A program made the position numbers and the translations under genes. A model generated the notes under the pieces. It was not told the DNA's origin, did no database searches, and saw only the letters and a list, made by a program, of their open reading frames with translations. A stretch of DNA of 64,000 nt, from assembly GCF_013141765.1 (NCBI RefSeq), contig NZ_WHOD01000003.1:124001-188000 (forward strand), written 5' to 3'. The first letter of the stretch is position 1, and each line of letters opens with the position of its first letter. This DNA comes from Paenibacillus foliorum (GTDB taxonomy: Bacteria; Bacillota; Bacilli; Paenibacillales; NBRC-103111). This document shows, one piece after another, positions 9,644 through 19,714 of this stretch.

Positions 9644-10546
9644 TTAAAAATGCTGTTGCCATTTTTTCTGGCCTCTCCATTGAATGAGGGTGACTATAAA
9701 AATGATGATGAACAAAAGCCAGGAAAGCGCCGCCGCATACCCCATTTTGTAATACTGAAACGCTTGCAGATAAATATGGTACGAAATGACCATCGTAGAA
9801 TTCAACGGCCCACCGTGGGTCATGACGTTAACAACTGCAAACACCTGAAAAGTAGAAATAATCAGCGTTATGGCAATCAAGAAGCTGGTAGGCTTAAGCA
9901 TGGGAATGGTGATTTTCCAAAACTGGAGGAGTTTATTGGCACCATCGATTGCAGAAGCTTCGAACAGATCCTTGGATATTCCCTGCAAGCCGGCCATATA
10001 AAGCACCAGTGTATAACCGATATAAGTCCATGCGACTAATATAATGATAGCGATCAGCGCCCAATCCGGACTCGTCAGCCAACCAGGCGGATGCTCGATC
10101 CCGAGCGTACGCAGGAAGCCGTTAATCGGACCCTTGCTCGGATTATAAAGCACGCTCCAAACAATCGAAATGACAACCAAGCTGCTGACATACGGCAGGA
10201 AAAACAAGGTTCTCAGCAGGCTTTTCAAGTAAACGTACTGATTCAGGATGACAGCTATCGTCAAGCCAACGGCCATGGAAGCAGGGACAGTGAGCATTGT
10301 AAATAAAAAGTTATTTTTGAGCGCGGCAATAAGGTACTCATCCCCCCACATCTTCGCTATGTTGCTTGCACCAGCGAAGGATAAGCCCGCCAAGCCCTTC
10401 AAATAATCCCAGTCCGTAAAAATCAAAAAAAAGCTGAATACAAGCGGAAGCACGATAAACACAGCCACTCCCAGCAAATTGGGCAAAATAAACAAATATC
10501 CGGCCACATTCTCTCTCAGGAGCTGTTTCCCCATCTTCGATTTCAC
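9644..10546 (-). CDS. Carbohydrate ABC transporter permease, MalF type
   Basis: 300 residues from GTG 10546, with AGAGGTGA 7 nt upstream. N-terminal helix NVAGYLFILPNLLGVAVFIV, then five more membrane segments. The EAA loop reads KDLFEASAIDGANKLLQFWK. It forms the heterodimeric channel with the product of 8727-9617, fed by the lipoprotein encoded at 10712-12046. Confidence 0.92.
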   Translation of the reverse strand: MKSKMGKQLLRENVAGYLFILPNLLGVAVFIVLPLVFSFFLIFTDWDYLKGLAGLSFAGASNIAKMWGDEYLIAALKNNFLFTMLTVPASMAVGLTIAVILNQYVYLKSLLRTLFFLPYVSSLVVISIVWSVLYNPSKGPINGFLRTLGIEHPPGWLTSPDWALIAIIILVAWTYIGYTLVLYMAGLQGISKDLFEASAIDGANKLLQFWKITIPMLKPTSFLIAITLIISTFQVFAVVNVMTHGGPLNSTMVISYHIYLQAFQYYKMGYAAALSWLLFIIIFIVTLIQWRGQKKWQQHF

Positions 10547-10670
10547 AATCTGTCACCTCTTCAAGTGTTGTTTAACCTAGATATTAACGGCTAGGCTGGC
10601 AAATAAAAACGGAGTATTTATGGCAAAGTCAGGTGTATTTATACACGGGCTTCTTCCCTTAACAAAAAAA

Positions 10671-10704
10671 AAACACTTAAACTCCAATTGGAATTCAAGT
10701 GTTT
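10671..10704 (-). terminator. Intrinsic terminator between lipoprotein and permease genes
   Basis: On the minus strand AAAACACTTGAATTCC pairs with GGAGTTTAAGTGTTTT and is followed by a long T run. It sits just after the lipoprotein stop, so it probably lowers permease expression relative to the binding protein, a common arrangement in such operons. Confidence 0.8.
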
Positions 10705-10711
10705 TCCGGCT

Positions 10712-12046
10712 TTATTTTTTGGCTGCTTGGATAGCTTGATCAGCCCGTGTTTTGATGGTTTGCATCGTTTTATCGATCGGCTGGACATTCATGAAATATT
10801 TTTCCGACTCTTCGGTCAAAATTTTCGTTAATTCCGCGTAAGCTGTTGATTCCACTTGGGCAGGGAATACATATTCCGTCTTCAAGATCTTCTTAAGAGA
10901 TTCAACATCCATTAACGCGGCAGCATCACCTACGAACAATTCCACCACTTTATCCATATCAGCTTTCTTGTTAGTCGGGATTCTCCCACCAGCAATCATG
11001 GCCGTATTTCCTTCGCTTAGGTACCACGCAATGAATTTCATTGCATCTTCCTTATGGGCGCTCTTGCTGTTAATCGACATCAGATCGTTAAATCCGGCTA
11101 TATTTACTTTTCCGCCCGATTCGAGCTGAGGATTGGATGCGAATGCAACTTTAAAATCACGCGGGAAGTTTTTGGTATCCTTCACATATCGAATCAGGTG
11201 CGTTCCGCCCAGAATCATATTTGCTTTACCCGTGAACAATTCACTGTGGGTAGCAAGCTTATTGGATACCGTTTCTGCCCAGCTCACCATGTTTCCTTTG
11301 TCGTACAGCTGCTTTTGAAGCTCCAATCCCTTTTGCAGCGATGGACTGTCGAAGTTCGATGATCCCTTGTCGTTATAATACGAGTCTTTGGGCTTGGCTA
11401 AGGTTAATGTAATCTTGGGCAAAATTTCTCCGGGAGCCTGGATAAAGCTGCCCTTGGCCTCCCCTTTGGTCAGCCTGCCTGCCAATTTGACATAATCGTC
11501 CCAAGTCCATTGATCGGGCAGCTTTTCACCTGCGGACGTTAAGGCTGTTTGATTGATCATCACCATAGAGAGCTGTTTCATAGCCGGCAAATAGAAGGTC
11601 GTATTGTTCGACTTGATGATATTGCTGCTTCCTATGATTTCATCAACCTTAAACCCATTCTTGGCAATCAGATCATCCAATGGAGCAGTCATTCCTGCAT
11701 TCATTCTACGGTTGTAATAGGTTTCTCCATAGCTGATGAAGATGTCCGGGGCATCCGTCTTACTAATCAAAGCCGTATCCAGCTTGGTATTACCGCTGTC
11801 GTCATTCACATAACGAATGTATTCGACTTGAAGCTCCGGATTGGCTTTGTTCCAATTAGTGACTACATCCTTGGGCCCGCTCTCTTCAGGCACGCCCCCC
11901 CAGATCGTCAGCTTAACCGGTGTCTTCTTTGTTCCCGCTACATCTGAAGAGCTGCTCGCCTTCTCCGAACCGCTGCCGGAGCATCCGCTGAATGCAAGTA
12001 ATGCAGCTAGTGCTGCGAGCGGTATTCCCTTTCTAATCTTATTCAA
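10712..12046 (-). CDS. Sugar ABC transporter substrate-binding lipoprotein
   Basis: 444 residues if translation starts at TTG 12046, which has GGAGGGG 6 nt upstream; an in-frame ATG at 12061 lies inside that ribosome binding region and has only a weak site. The signal ends in the lipobox LAFSGC, so the mature protein is lipid-anchored at Cys about 21. The body is an extracellular solute-binding family 1 fold (LTIWGGVPEESGPKDVVTNW, then KFIAWYLSEGNTAMIAG near the C-terminus). It delivers a sugar to the two permeases downstream. The YesM/YesN pair just upstream probably controls it. The substrate is not deducible. Confidence 0.9.
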   Translation of the reverse strand: MNKIRKGIPLAALAALLAFSGCSGSGSEKASSSSDVAGTKKTPVKLTIWGGVPEESGPKDVVTNWNKANPELQVEYIRYVNDDSGNTKLDTALISKTDAPDIFISYGETYYNRRMNAGMTAPLDDLIAKNGFKVDEIIGSSNIIKSNNTTFYLPAMKQLSMVMINQTALTSAGEKLPDQWTWDDYVKLAGRLTKGEAKGSFIQAPGEILPKITLTLAKPKDSYYNDKGSSNFDSPSLQKGLELQKQLYDKGNMVSWAETVSNKLATHSELFTGKANMILGGTHLIRYVKDTKNFPRDFKVAFASNPQLESGGKVNIAGFNDLMSINSKSAHKEDAMKFIAWYLSEGNTAMIAGGRIPTNKKADMDKVVELFVGDAAALMDVESLKKILKTEYVFPAQVESTAYAELTKILTEESEKYFMNVQPIDKTMQTIKTRADQAIQAAKK

Positions 12047-12144
12047 TTTTAACCCCTCCATCTCATTTTCCTGAAGCTGTTAACATAATAACAATCAGGG
12101 GCATGTATCTAAAGAGTGGATTCCTGCATAAATCCGTCTTATTT

Positions 12145-13737
12145 TTATTTGTTAAAATACTTCCTTTTGTACTCCTGCGGATAAATACCTTCTACCTTTT
12201 TAAACAATTTGCCGAAATAGTTGGGATCCGTATACCCGATAGCCTCCGAAACCTCATAGATTTTCATGGCAGGATCTCTAAGCAGCTCTCTGGCCTTCTT
12301 CATCCGATGACGAATAATAAAGTCCATTAATGTCTCTCCTGTTTCTTTTTTAAACAGCACACTCAAATAAGCTTCAGTAAATCCGATCACTTTGGCTAAG
12401 TCAGACAGCTTGATGGTTGACGTATATTGCTCTTGAATGATTTTGACCACTGCCTGTATTTCAGGTCTCCATTGTTGATTCGAGCATTCCTTCATATACT
12501 GAACGTACATCGGGACCCAACCCAGAAACCATCGGTACATATCATCCAATGTTTCAACCGCTCTTACTGCATGAAAGGGATACCGTCCTTTGTAGGGCGG
12601 CATGGAGTAAATATCTCCGCCAAGCTCGTGCAGAGACTGCGAAAAAAGATGGATCAGCTTGATCCACTGCTCCTTCAAATCGTCCGGATGCCATTTTCTC
12701 TCCCGATCCATCCGTTCGTACAGCTGCTTCACAGCACCGAGCAATGCCTCTTCGTTTCGCTGCTCTATCATCCGCATCCATTCCTCGTTGGGAATGATCG
12801 TCTGAATTTCTACGCTCCGCGTATATTGAGCCTGTCGGTAATGAACAATTTGCCCAAGCCCTGTATAGAAGTAATACTGCAGAGCTTTATCGGCTTCCAG
12901 ATAAGCCGCATGAATCTGATAAACATCTTCGAACGTATTGGAAACTCCGCAGCAGACCGACAGCTTTAAATATTTATAAATGCAATGCTTGATTTCATCC
13001 AGAATCGACTCGGAGTAACGATGGAGAAACAAGGTGAATTTGCCATTCTCTAGTTCAATGAGCTCTCCTTCAGCCTCATTCTTCAACAATTCCAGTATGA
13101 TGTTAGCAACCGAATAGCTGAGCAGCTTTTCGCTTTTGAACTTATCCTCGTCTAAAACCTGTTCATATTGATTAATTTGAATATTTACGATGTGATAACT
13201 GCCTGGAACCCTATATCCGAATTCTTGAAAAACCTCATCGATTTCCTTATTGGAGCATTGCTTGGTTATAATCTCGCGGAATCTTTTTTCCCTCGCTTCC
13301 TTCTTAAAGACGTTCAGCTTCGTGCTGATTTGCCGGGCTTGGTCCAAACCCTTTCTTTCCTCCCCGATCTGCCGTTTCACAGTCAACAGCTTTTCTATCA
13401 ACTCCTGCGGCTCCATCGTCAGCTTTAACACATAATCAAGTGCTCCGATTTGAAGCGCCTTCCGCACATAATCGAAATCGTCGTGATTGGATAAAATAAA
13501 ACTGCGGATATGAGGGTATTTATCCTTCACCTGCTGAAGTAAGGTTAGACCATCCATTTCGGGCATACAAATATCCGTCAATATGATATCGCAGGTGTTA
13601 TTGTCCAGCAGGTTCATGGCCTCCAGTCCGTTACTCGCCTCTCCTATTAACTCAAACCCTTGTTCCTCCCAAGAAACAAATGTCTTTAGCCCTACTCTTA
13701 CCAAAAACTCGTCATCCACGATCAGTACCCGAATCAT
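12145..13737 (-). CDS. YesN-type response regulator with AraC DNA-binding domain
   Basis: 530 residues, ATG at 13737. Receiver domain at residues 1-120 with acidic pocket D8/D9, phospho-acceptor D55 (ILTDICMPEMDG) and lysine in the DYVLKLTMEP segment. A long linker domain follows. The C-terminal 100 residues are two AraC helix-turn-helix motifs (LSDLAKVIGFTEAYLSVLFK and VSEAIGYTDPNYFGKLFKK). The start overlaps the end of the kinase gene by 26 nt, so the two are translationally linked. It probably activates the importer genes downstream when its kinase senses extracellular sugar. Confidence 0.93.
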   Translation of the reverse strand: MIRVLIVDDEFLVRVGLKTFVSWEEQGFELIGEASNGLEAMNLLDNNTCDIILTDICMPEMDGLTLLQQVKDKYPHIRSFILSNHDDFDYVRKALQIGALDYVLKLTMEPQELIEKLLTVKRQIGEERKGLDQARQISTKLNVFKKEAREKRFREIITKQCSNKEIDEVFQEFGYRVPGSYHIVNIQINQYEQVLDEDKFKSEKLLSYSVANIILELLKNEAEGELIELENGKFTLFLHRYSESILDEIKHCIYKYLKLSVCCGVSNTFEDVYQIHAAYLEADKALQYYFYTGLGQIVHYRQAQYTRSVEIQTIIPNEEWMRMIEQRNEEALLGAVKQLYERMDRERKWHPDDLKEQWIKLIHLFSQSLHELGGDIYSMPPYKGRYPFHAVRAVETLDDMYRWFLGWVPMYVQYMKECSNQQWRPEIQAVVKIIQEQYTSTIKLSDLAKVIGFTEAYLSVLFKKETGETLMDFIIRHRMKKARELLRDPAMKIYEVSEAIGYTDPNYFGKLFKKVEGIYPQEYKRKYFNK

Positions 13738-15508
13738 GTTGAATATCCCCCTTCAAGAAAGGTATCCGCACCGTTACAACGACACCCTCCGTCTCCCCAC
13801 TTTCAATCGTTAAGCCAAAGGCTTCGCCAAAATGCATTTGTAATCGATCATTGATATTATTCAAGCCAATTCCGCTAAATTTGGACGAGGTAAGCTGCTT
13901 ATCTGCAACCGATTCTGACGATGGCCTCTGATGGATGCCTAACCCATTATCCTTAACGACAATTAGTAAATCCCGGTGTTCTATATACGCTTCGATCGTA
14001 ATGCTTAGAGGTGACCGATTTCCATGGATGATGCTGTTCTCCACAAGCGGCTGCAAAGTAAATTTCAGAAGCTTAGCCTCAAGCAGTACCTCGGGAACGC
14101 GGATATCCAAAGAAACTTCATTGTTAAAACGAACGTTTTGTAAATTGACATAGCTCTGCAAAAAATCCAGCTCTTCTTTCAATATGGTGACTTCTCTGTC
14201 ATTGTTCATGGCATAGCTCAACAGCTTGCCTAAGGAAGTAATCATTTGGCTAACATGCTCCGCACCCGAGAGGCGGGCCGTCCATTTAATCGAATTTAAC
14301 GTATTGAACAGAAAATGGGGCTTTACCTGGGCTTGAAGTGCCTGAAACCGCGCCTCTTCTTTTCTTTGCTGCTCTTCCGAAAGACGTTCAATCAGCTTGC
14401 GTAGATTAAGAACCATCGCATTAAATTTGTGGCTAAGCGTAGCAATCTCGTCGTTCCCTCTTATATCCGCTATAGAAGCGAAATCCCCGTTGCCCACCTT
14501 AACCATGGACCGGTGAAGAATCTTTATCGGCTTGATCACTTTAAACATAACCAGAATAAACAGGATACAGAAAAATAAAAACAGCAGTGTTAACCATAAA
14601 ATCGATTTATTCCGCAGAGCTTGAAGCTGGCCTGTAAATTGCTTTTGCGGGGTAACGCTGACCAGCTCCCACCCCAGCTGCTTCACCATGCTTTGATTGA
14701 TGAGATAGCCTGCTCTTGTAGTCGTATCAGGATTTAAAGAGTTCAGGGATAATTGATTGAACAATTCCATGCTACCTAGCATCAGATTATGGTTTTGCAT
14801 AAGAAACAACTGGTTTGGAGTCATTTGAGCTGATTTATTAACATCTTCATGAGTATCAATCTCGGGCAATACCGCTTGAATAGGCACACCGATAAAAACG
14901 ATGCCATAGCCTTTACCAGTATCACTTTTAATCAGTCTGGTCATTATAAACAGCTGTGTATTTTGGGGCACATAATCATTTTCAATATTATTCGTGTAGG
15001 CAAGCTGCCAAATCGGGGTACCTGTCGCCGTCTGAGTCTGCTGAAACCATGGTTCCTTTTGAAACTCCTGGTAGGATTTCGCTGCATTTCGGCTTGTCCA
15101 GGTTGAATACATATGACCTTTGAAGTCGAATACGGCAACATAAGCCTCGTTTTCCAGCAGAAAATCACGGATGTTCGTTATTTTCTTATTAACACCCAAA
15201 TATTTCTGAAAGGTTGGATAGTCATTAATTTCGATATCGCGATCGTTCCTGATCAAATCCAGAATATCTGGATCATTCACGATCAAATGAGAGGCTTTAA
15301 CAATACGCTCCGCCGTGGTATTCATTCTCTCTGTTGTTTTCCCAAGAACTTCCGCATTCGTCTGGTTGATCTCAGAGACCAACAGCTCCTTCGAAACTTC
15401 ATAGTAAACCATAACAGTTATCAATATCGGCAGCATAATAAAAACAACAAAGGAAAGCAGCAGCTTATAGCGTATACTCGACAGAAGCAAAGGAAGCCTC
15501 CATTTCAT
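13712..15508 (-). CDS. YesM-type sensor histidine kinase
   Basis: 598 residues, ATG 15508. Transmembrane helices at about 14-34 and 297-320 bracket a 260-residue extracytoplasmic sensor. A HAMP domain follows (VIKPIKILHRSMVKVGNGDF). The phospho-acceptor region is the His_kinase type with H in QAQVKPHFLFNTLNSIKW, and the ATPase domain shows PLVENSIIHG and GIGLNNINDRL. These kinases phosphorylate the neighbouring YesN protein. The gene is first in the operon that ends at 7318. Confidence 0.93.
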   Translation of the reverse strand: MKWRLPLLLSSIRYKLLLSFVVFIMLPILITVMVYYEVSKELLVSEINQTNAEVLGKTTERMNTTAERIVKASHLIVNDPDILDLIRNDRDIEINDYPTFQKYLGVNKKITNIRDFLLENEAYVAVFDFKGHMYSTWTSRNAAKSYQEFQKEPWFQQTQTATGTPIWQLAYTNNIENDYVPQNTQLFIMTRLIKSDTGKGYGIVFIGVPIQAVLPEIDTHEDVNKSAQMTPNQLFLMQNHNLMLGSMELFNQLSLNSLNPDTTTRAGYLINQSMVKQLGWELVSVTPQKQFTGQLQALRNKSILWLTLLFLFFCILFILVMFKVIKPIKILHRSMVKVGNGDFASIADIRGNDEIATLSHKFNAMVLNLRKLIERLSEEQQRKEEARFQALQAQVKPHFLFNTLNSIKWTARLSGAEHVSQMITSLGKLLSYAMNNDREVTILKEELDFLQSYVNLQNVRFNNEVSLDIRVPEVLLEAKLLKFTLQPLVENSIIHGNRSPLSITIEAYIEHRDLLIVVKDNGLGIHQRPSSESVADKQLTSSKFSGIGLNNINDRLQMHFGEAFGLTIESGETEGVVVTVRIPFLKGDIQHDSGTDRG

Positions 15509-15754
15509 GATTCATCATCCTTACTATTAAAAATAGCAACTGCATAACAGTCGCCATTAAAAGAGTCACAAGCAAACAGAAAATCCTCATCGATTTACCT
15601 TCGTAATCTGTATATGATACACCAAAGCACCGCATAAAAACACAGGTGGATTTCGTGCTTTTTCTGGACTAATTTGTGATATGCGAACAACCGCACAGCT
15701 TACGCAATGCGGTCAAGCAAAACTGATTTTATGGTTTTATCCGCTGATTACAGT

Positions 15755-16516
15755 TTAACGCCCCAGCCATCCTCCATCCACTGCCAGCAAGTGGCCATGA
15801 ACGTAATTGGATGCCTCTGACGCCAGGTACACCACCGTTCCTTTAAAATCATCAGGGTTTCCCCAGCGTTCCGCCGGAATCCGATTCAGTATTTGAGTGC
15901 TGCGGACAGGATCATTGATTAGCGCCGTATTCATATCCGTAGCAATGTAGCCGGGAACAATTGCATTTACGTTCACATGATGCTTGGCCCATTCATTTGC
16001 CAGAGCTTTGGTCAGCTGGGCTACGCCACCCTTGGCGGCAGCATAGGCCGGAACGGTAATTCCACCTTGGTACGACAGTAAGGAGGCGGTATTAATGATC
16101 TTTCCTTTGCCTCTTGGAACCATATAACGCCCGGCTTCCTGGCATAAGAGCCAAACCACCTTCAAATTAATTTGCAGCACATCATCCCAATCAGATTCCA
16201 AGAAGTCAACCGAAGGTGATCGGCGTTGAATTCCGGCATTATTGACCAATATATCGATGGTTCCGAACTGATCCACCACATTCGGTATGGCGGCCTTCAC
16301 TTGCGCTGTATTTTCTAAGTCACATGGAATAATCGCGCATTTTCTTCCAAGGCCTTCAATCTGCTCCTTCAGCTCCAATTGGTCGGGTGATCTTTGAAGT
16401 AAAGCAATATCTGCACCTGCTTCTGCAAGCGCCATAGCCATGGAGCGCCCGATTCCTCGCGTTGCCCCTGATATAGCAGCTACCTTGCCTTCCAGATCAA
16501 ATAAATGATGTCCCAT
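15755..16516 (-). CDS. kduD: SDR-family 2-deoxy-D-gluconate 3-dehydrogenase-like (KduD-like)
   Basis: 253 residues. Cofactor loop SGATRGIGRSMA, NNAGIQRR, then catalytic S/Y/K as NTASLLSYQGG and AYAAAKGG. The sequence resembles KduD along its length, including GKIINTASLLSYQGG.TVPAYAA, NEWAKHHVNVNAIVPGYIATDMN, IPAERWG.P.D and HLLAVDGGWLGR. KduD reduces or oxidises 2,5-diketo-3-deoxygluconate in uronate breakdown; substrate assignment from sequence alone is moderate. It stands alone between the AraC gene and the kinase gene and is transcribed in the same direction as both. Confidence 0.8.
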   Translation of the reverse strand: MGHHLFDLEGKVAAISGATRGIGRSMAMALAEAGADIALLQRSPDQLELKEQIEGLGRKCAIIPCDLENTAQVKAAIPNVVDQFGTIDILVNNAGIQRRSPSVDFLESDWDDVLQINLKVVWLLCQEAGRYMVPRGKGKIINTASLLSYQGGITVPAYAAAKGGVAQLTKALANEWAKHHVNVNAIVPGYIATDMNTALINDPVRSTQILNRIPAERWGNPDDFKGTVVYLASEASNYVHGHLLAVDGGWLGR

Positions 16517-16603
16517 ATTTCCAGTCTCCTTTTATTAGGGATGAAAGAGCATTTGCACTCGTTCCCTTAATAATACATGAACGTAGTTCAACTAGTTAAT
16601 CCT

Positions 16604-17446
16604 TTATTTAATCCACTGACTTGGTGAACAGCCAAAATATTTTTTGAAGGCCCGTGAAAAGGAATACAGATCGGAATAGCCTACTGAGAGAGCAATCTCT
16701 GTAATGGATAAGGAGGCTTCACTTAACATGGCAGCGGCCTTGTCCATTCTCATACGTAGTACGTATTGCTGAGGTGAAGCTCCCATCTCCCTTGTGAATA
16801 ACGATGTGAAATGGGAGCGGTGCACCCCGGCTGTCGCGGCTAGCTCCACGATACTTAGAGGTTCAGAGAAATGCAGCCGCAAGTAGGCCCCCGCCGTTTT
16901 CACCCAGCTTTTACGCTGCCTTTCCTTGGCATGGAGGGGCTCTTCTGGAGGCTCCATCAAGCTTGCAAAAAGCTGCAGCAGCCGAACTTGCCTTTGAATT
17001 GGCTCTGACTGATCCGTTAGCAGCAAATCGATTAAAGTCCTCAGCTGGTGTGTCGTTGAACGATTCATTCGATTTCTCGTGTAGGGTGTATTCCTATTAA
17101 TGCCCATGCAGGACAGCAGCTCAGGAACCTGTCTCCCGTCCAGCGTCAGCCAAATCATTTCGAGCGATTCAGAAGCAGGCTGGATCCCATAGACATAAGA
17201 AATGCCAGGCAGCAGACAAAATATATCGTGTTTGTGCAGCAGCACCTGTCTTCCCTCGTATTCCAATTTGAGCTTGCCCTTTAGAATAAAATGAAAGCCA
17301 AAGCAATCAATCACTTTGGGGCCGATGACATAATTAGGCTTCGCTCTATTCCCGCCCGCTCGCACCAACCACAGCTCACCTGCCCGCTCCAAGGCATTAG
17401 GCACATTCAACCAAATATCAGCAAACTCATTCGCATACTCCTGCAT
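16604..17446 (-). CDS. AraC-family transcriptional regulator with cupin sensor
   Basis: 280 residues, ATG 17446 with AAGGAAGG upstream. The N-terminal 150 residues look like the AraC cupin pocket (GFHFILKGKLKLEYEGRQVL, then LLHKHDIFCLLPG). The C-terminal 100 residues hold two helix-turn-helix motifs (IVELAATAGVHRSHFTSLFT and ITEIALSVGYSDLYSFSRAF). It is divergent from the sulfatase at 17597 across 150 bp, so it most likely controls that gene and perhaps the KduD-like gene downstream on its own strand. Confidence 0.9.
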   Translation of the reverse strand: MQEYANEFADIWLNVPNALERAGELWLVRAGGNRAKPNYVIGPKVIDCFGFHFILKGKLKLEYEGRQVLLHKHDIFCLLPGISYVYGIQPASESLEMIWLTLDGRQVPELLSCMGINRNTPYTRNRMNRSTTHQLRTLIDLLLTDQSEPIQRQVRLLQLFASLMEPPEEPLHAKERQRKSWVKTAGAYLRLHFSEPLSIVELAATAGVHRSHFTSLFTREMGASPQQYVLRMRMDKAAAMLSEASLSITEIALSVGYSDLYSFSRAFKKYFGCSPSQWIK

Positions 17447-17596
17447 GCCTTCCTTACCCCCGATTAAATAGGACTGCCATCAAAACACAACATAATGCCA
17501 AATACATTCCATCATTCCTGTATCCTATCAGCTCAGATATACTGGGATCATAAAAGTAATTTTATTCTACCACGACTATGATAGGAGTAAAACAAT

Positions 17597-19108
17597 ATGA
17601 GTAAACCCAACATTCTGCTGATCACTAGCGATCAACAGCACTGGAACACAATAGGCGCATTTCAGTCCGAGGTATCTACGCCAAATCTGGACCGGCTTGT
17701 AAGGGAAGGTACTACCTTCACACGAGCCTATTGCCCCAATCCAACCTGCACGCCAACCCGCGCATCCATCATTACAGGAATGTATCCGAGTCAGCATGGA
17801 GCTTGGACACTCGGTACCAAGCTTCTCGAGGATCGTCACACTATCGGCGAGGATTTCAGCAATGCCGGTTACCGTACATCACTTGTCGGCAAAGCGCATT
17901 TTCAGCCGCTGAAAAGCACGGAAGCCTACCCTTCCTTGGAATCATATCCTATACTGCAGGATTTAGAGTTCTGGAAAACACATCATGGCCCATTCTATGG
18001 CTTTGACCATGTAGAGCTGGCGCGCAACCATACTAATGAGGCTCACGTTGGGCAGCACTATGCTCTATGGATGGAGGAGAAGGGCTGTACCAATTGGCGA
18101 GATTACTATGTGGCCCCGACCGGTACAATGGATCCATCCCTGTTGCATAAATGGCCCATCCCAGAGGAGTTCCATTACAATACATGGATTGCGGAGCGTA
18201 CAGGGGCGCTTCTGGAGCAGTATAAGCAAGAGGATGCCCCTTTCTTTCTGTGGTCAAGCTTTTTCGATCCGCATCCTGACTATCTGGTGCCTGAGCCGTG
18301 GGATACGATGTATGATCCTGAGCAGCTAACGATACCCGTTGTGACGCCTGGCGAGCATGATCAGAATCCCCCCCATTTTGGAATGACACAGCAGGATGAT
18401 CCAGATTTTAACCATTTGAAGGAATCGGGCTTTGGTATCCATGGGTATCATTCTCACACGAAGCTTTCTGAATATGACCGTAAACAGATTGTGGCGACCT
18501 ATTATGGGATGATCAGTATGATGGACAAATATATCGGCAGTATTCTGGATAAACTCGAAGATCTCGGGCTAGCCGACAATACTATCGTTGTCTTTACTAC
18601 CGACCATGGCCATTTCTTCGGCCAACACGGCCTACAATATAAAGGAGGATTCCACTATGAGGATTTGATAAAAGTCCCATTTATCGTCCGCTATCCAGGA
18701 CAAGTACCAGCAGGTCATCAGTCTGAGGCCATTCAGTCGCTTGTCGATCTGGCCCCTACCTTCCTTAGCTTCGCCGGATTGGATGTCCCTTACTCCATGA
18801 GCGGGATAGATCAGAGCAAGGTATGGCGAGGGCTTGATTCGCAAGCCAGAGATCATGCCCTATGCGAATTCCGGCATGAGAAGACGACCATTCACCAAAA
18901 AACCTATATCGATAAACGTTACAAAATAACCGTGTATTATAATCAAACCTATGGTGAAATTTTTGATTTACAGGAGGATCCTGGAGAAATTAATAACCTG
19001 TGGGATGCTCCAGCCTCAGCCAGCTTGAAGACAGAGCTGCTGCTGAAGTATGCATGGGCGGAGCTTGGGAAAGAGCCCTTGGCTATGCCGAGAATATGGC
19101 ATGCTTGA
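17597..19108 (+). CDS. Type I sulfatase (cytoplasmic)
   Basis: 503 residues, ATG 17597 with AGGAG upstream. NILLITSDQQHWN is the N-terminal metal-binding segment. CTPTRAS near residue 52 fits the C-x-P-x-R motif in which the cysteine is converted to formylglycine. FTTDHGHFFGQHG supplies further metal ligands. No signal peptide is present, so it would act on an imported sulfated substrate. It has no maturation enzyme next to it. Phosphonate monoester hydrolases share this fold, so a sulfate or phosphonate ester are both possible. Confidence 0.9.
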   Translation: MSKPNILLITSDQQHWNTIGAFQSEVSTPNLDRLVREGTTFTRAYCPNPTCTPTRASIITGMYPSQHGAWTLGTKLLEDRHTIGEDFSNAGYRTSLVGKAHFQPLKSTEAYPSLESYPILQDLEFWKTHHGPFYGFDHVELARNHTNEAHVGQHYALWMEEKGCTNWRDYYVAPTGTMDPSLLHKWPIPEEFHYNTWIAERTGALLEQYKQEDAPFFLWSSFFDPHPDYLVPEPWDTMYDPEQLTIPVVTPGEHDQNPPHFGMTQQDDPDFNHLKESGFGIHGYHSHTKLSEYDRKQIVATYYGMISMMDKYIGSILDKLEDLGLADNTIVVFTTDHGHFFGQHGLQYKGGFHYEDLIKVPFIVRYPGQVPAGHQSEAIQSLVDLAPTFLSFAGLDVPYSMSGIDQSKVWRGLDSQARDHALCEFRHEKTTIHQKTYIDKRYKITVYYNQTYGEIFDLQEDPGEINNLWDAPASASLKTELLLKYAWAELGKEPLAMPRIWHA

Positions 19109-19118
19109 GAATATGAAG

Positions 19119-19150
19119 AAGACCAGAGGACAGCTGTCCTCTGGTCTTTC
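19119..19150 (+). terminator. Strong palindromic terminator after the sulfatase gene
   Basis: AAGACCAGAGGACA and TGTCCTCTGGTCTT form a perfect stem around a tiny loop, followed by TCTTCG; starts 10 nt after the sulfatase stop. The T run is short, so termination relies on the very stable stem. Confidence 0.8.
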
Positions 19151-19714
19151 TTCGTAAGTAGTTAATCGGAGCTTCAGGAAGAAATAAGTATAGTAGAATT
19201 AGGCGGTTCCCTCCATATGAAATATATGGTAATATTAATGCGAACGATTGTTCTGTATAAAAAATGGATATTAAATTATTTATTTAACCGAATAAACGGG
19301 CTCATCCTCAAAATCAGTGCTTGCCCCCTCCTCCGATCATCTGCCTGTACAATATCCTGCAATTATGCAGTTATTTTCTGCGGAATTTGCTGGTTGAGAG
19401 GAAAAAACTACGAAAGTACAGCAATTTTCACTTATAACGATCCGGGTTCAGCTAATAATGAAAAAGAGATGCACATTTGGCATGAATTCACGAAGACTGC
19501 GATAAATCGGCCCAATACCTGTATAGATGCAGGTTTTCGGGTTTGGCCATGGCTTCGAATAATGTTTTTCGCCCCCATTGCCCTTCAAAAGGTCTTGCCA
19601 AACGCTGAGCTAAGAAGGGAGCCAAAATCGAATGTCTTCGTCAAGCGCTGATATCGGTTTTGAGCCCATAAACGAGTCAGAAATGTTAAATGATGAAAGG
19701 ATGGTGTAGGAACG
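19151..19714. other. Intergenic stretch without a supported gene
   Basis: 564 bp. A plus-strand frame of 144 codons (19217-19651) has no ribosome binding site and an unlikely amino-acid composition, and a minus-strand frame of about 49 codons ends near 19490 without recognisable homology. The part 19355-19440 contains inverted modules rich in TGCAGTTATTTTC-like words, probably a short intergenic repeat. Confidence 0.4.

Noticed and set aside
19217-19651. Plus-strand ORF of 144 codons
   Set aside because: No ribosome binding site, unusual residue mix rich in Cys and Ile, overlaps repeat-like DNA and resembles no family I know.
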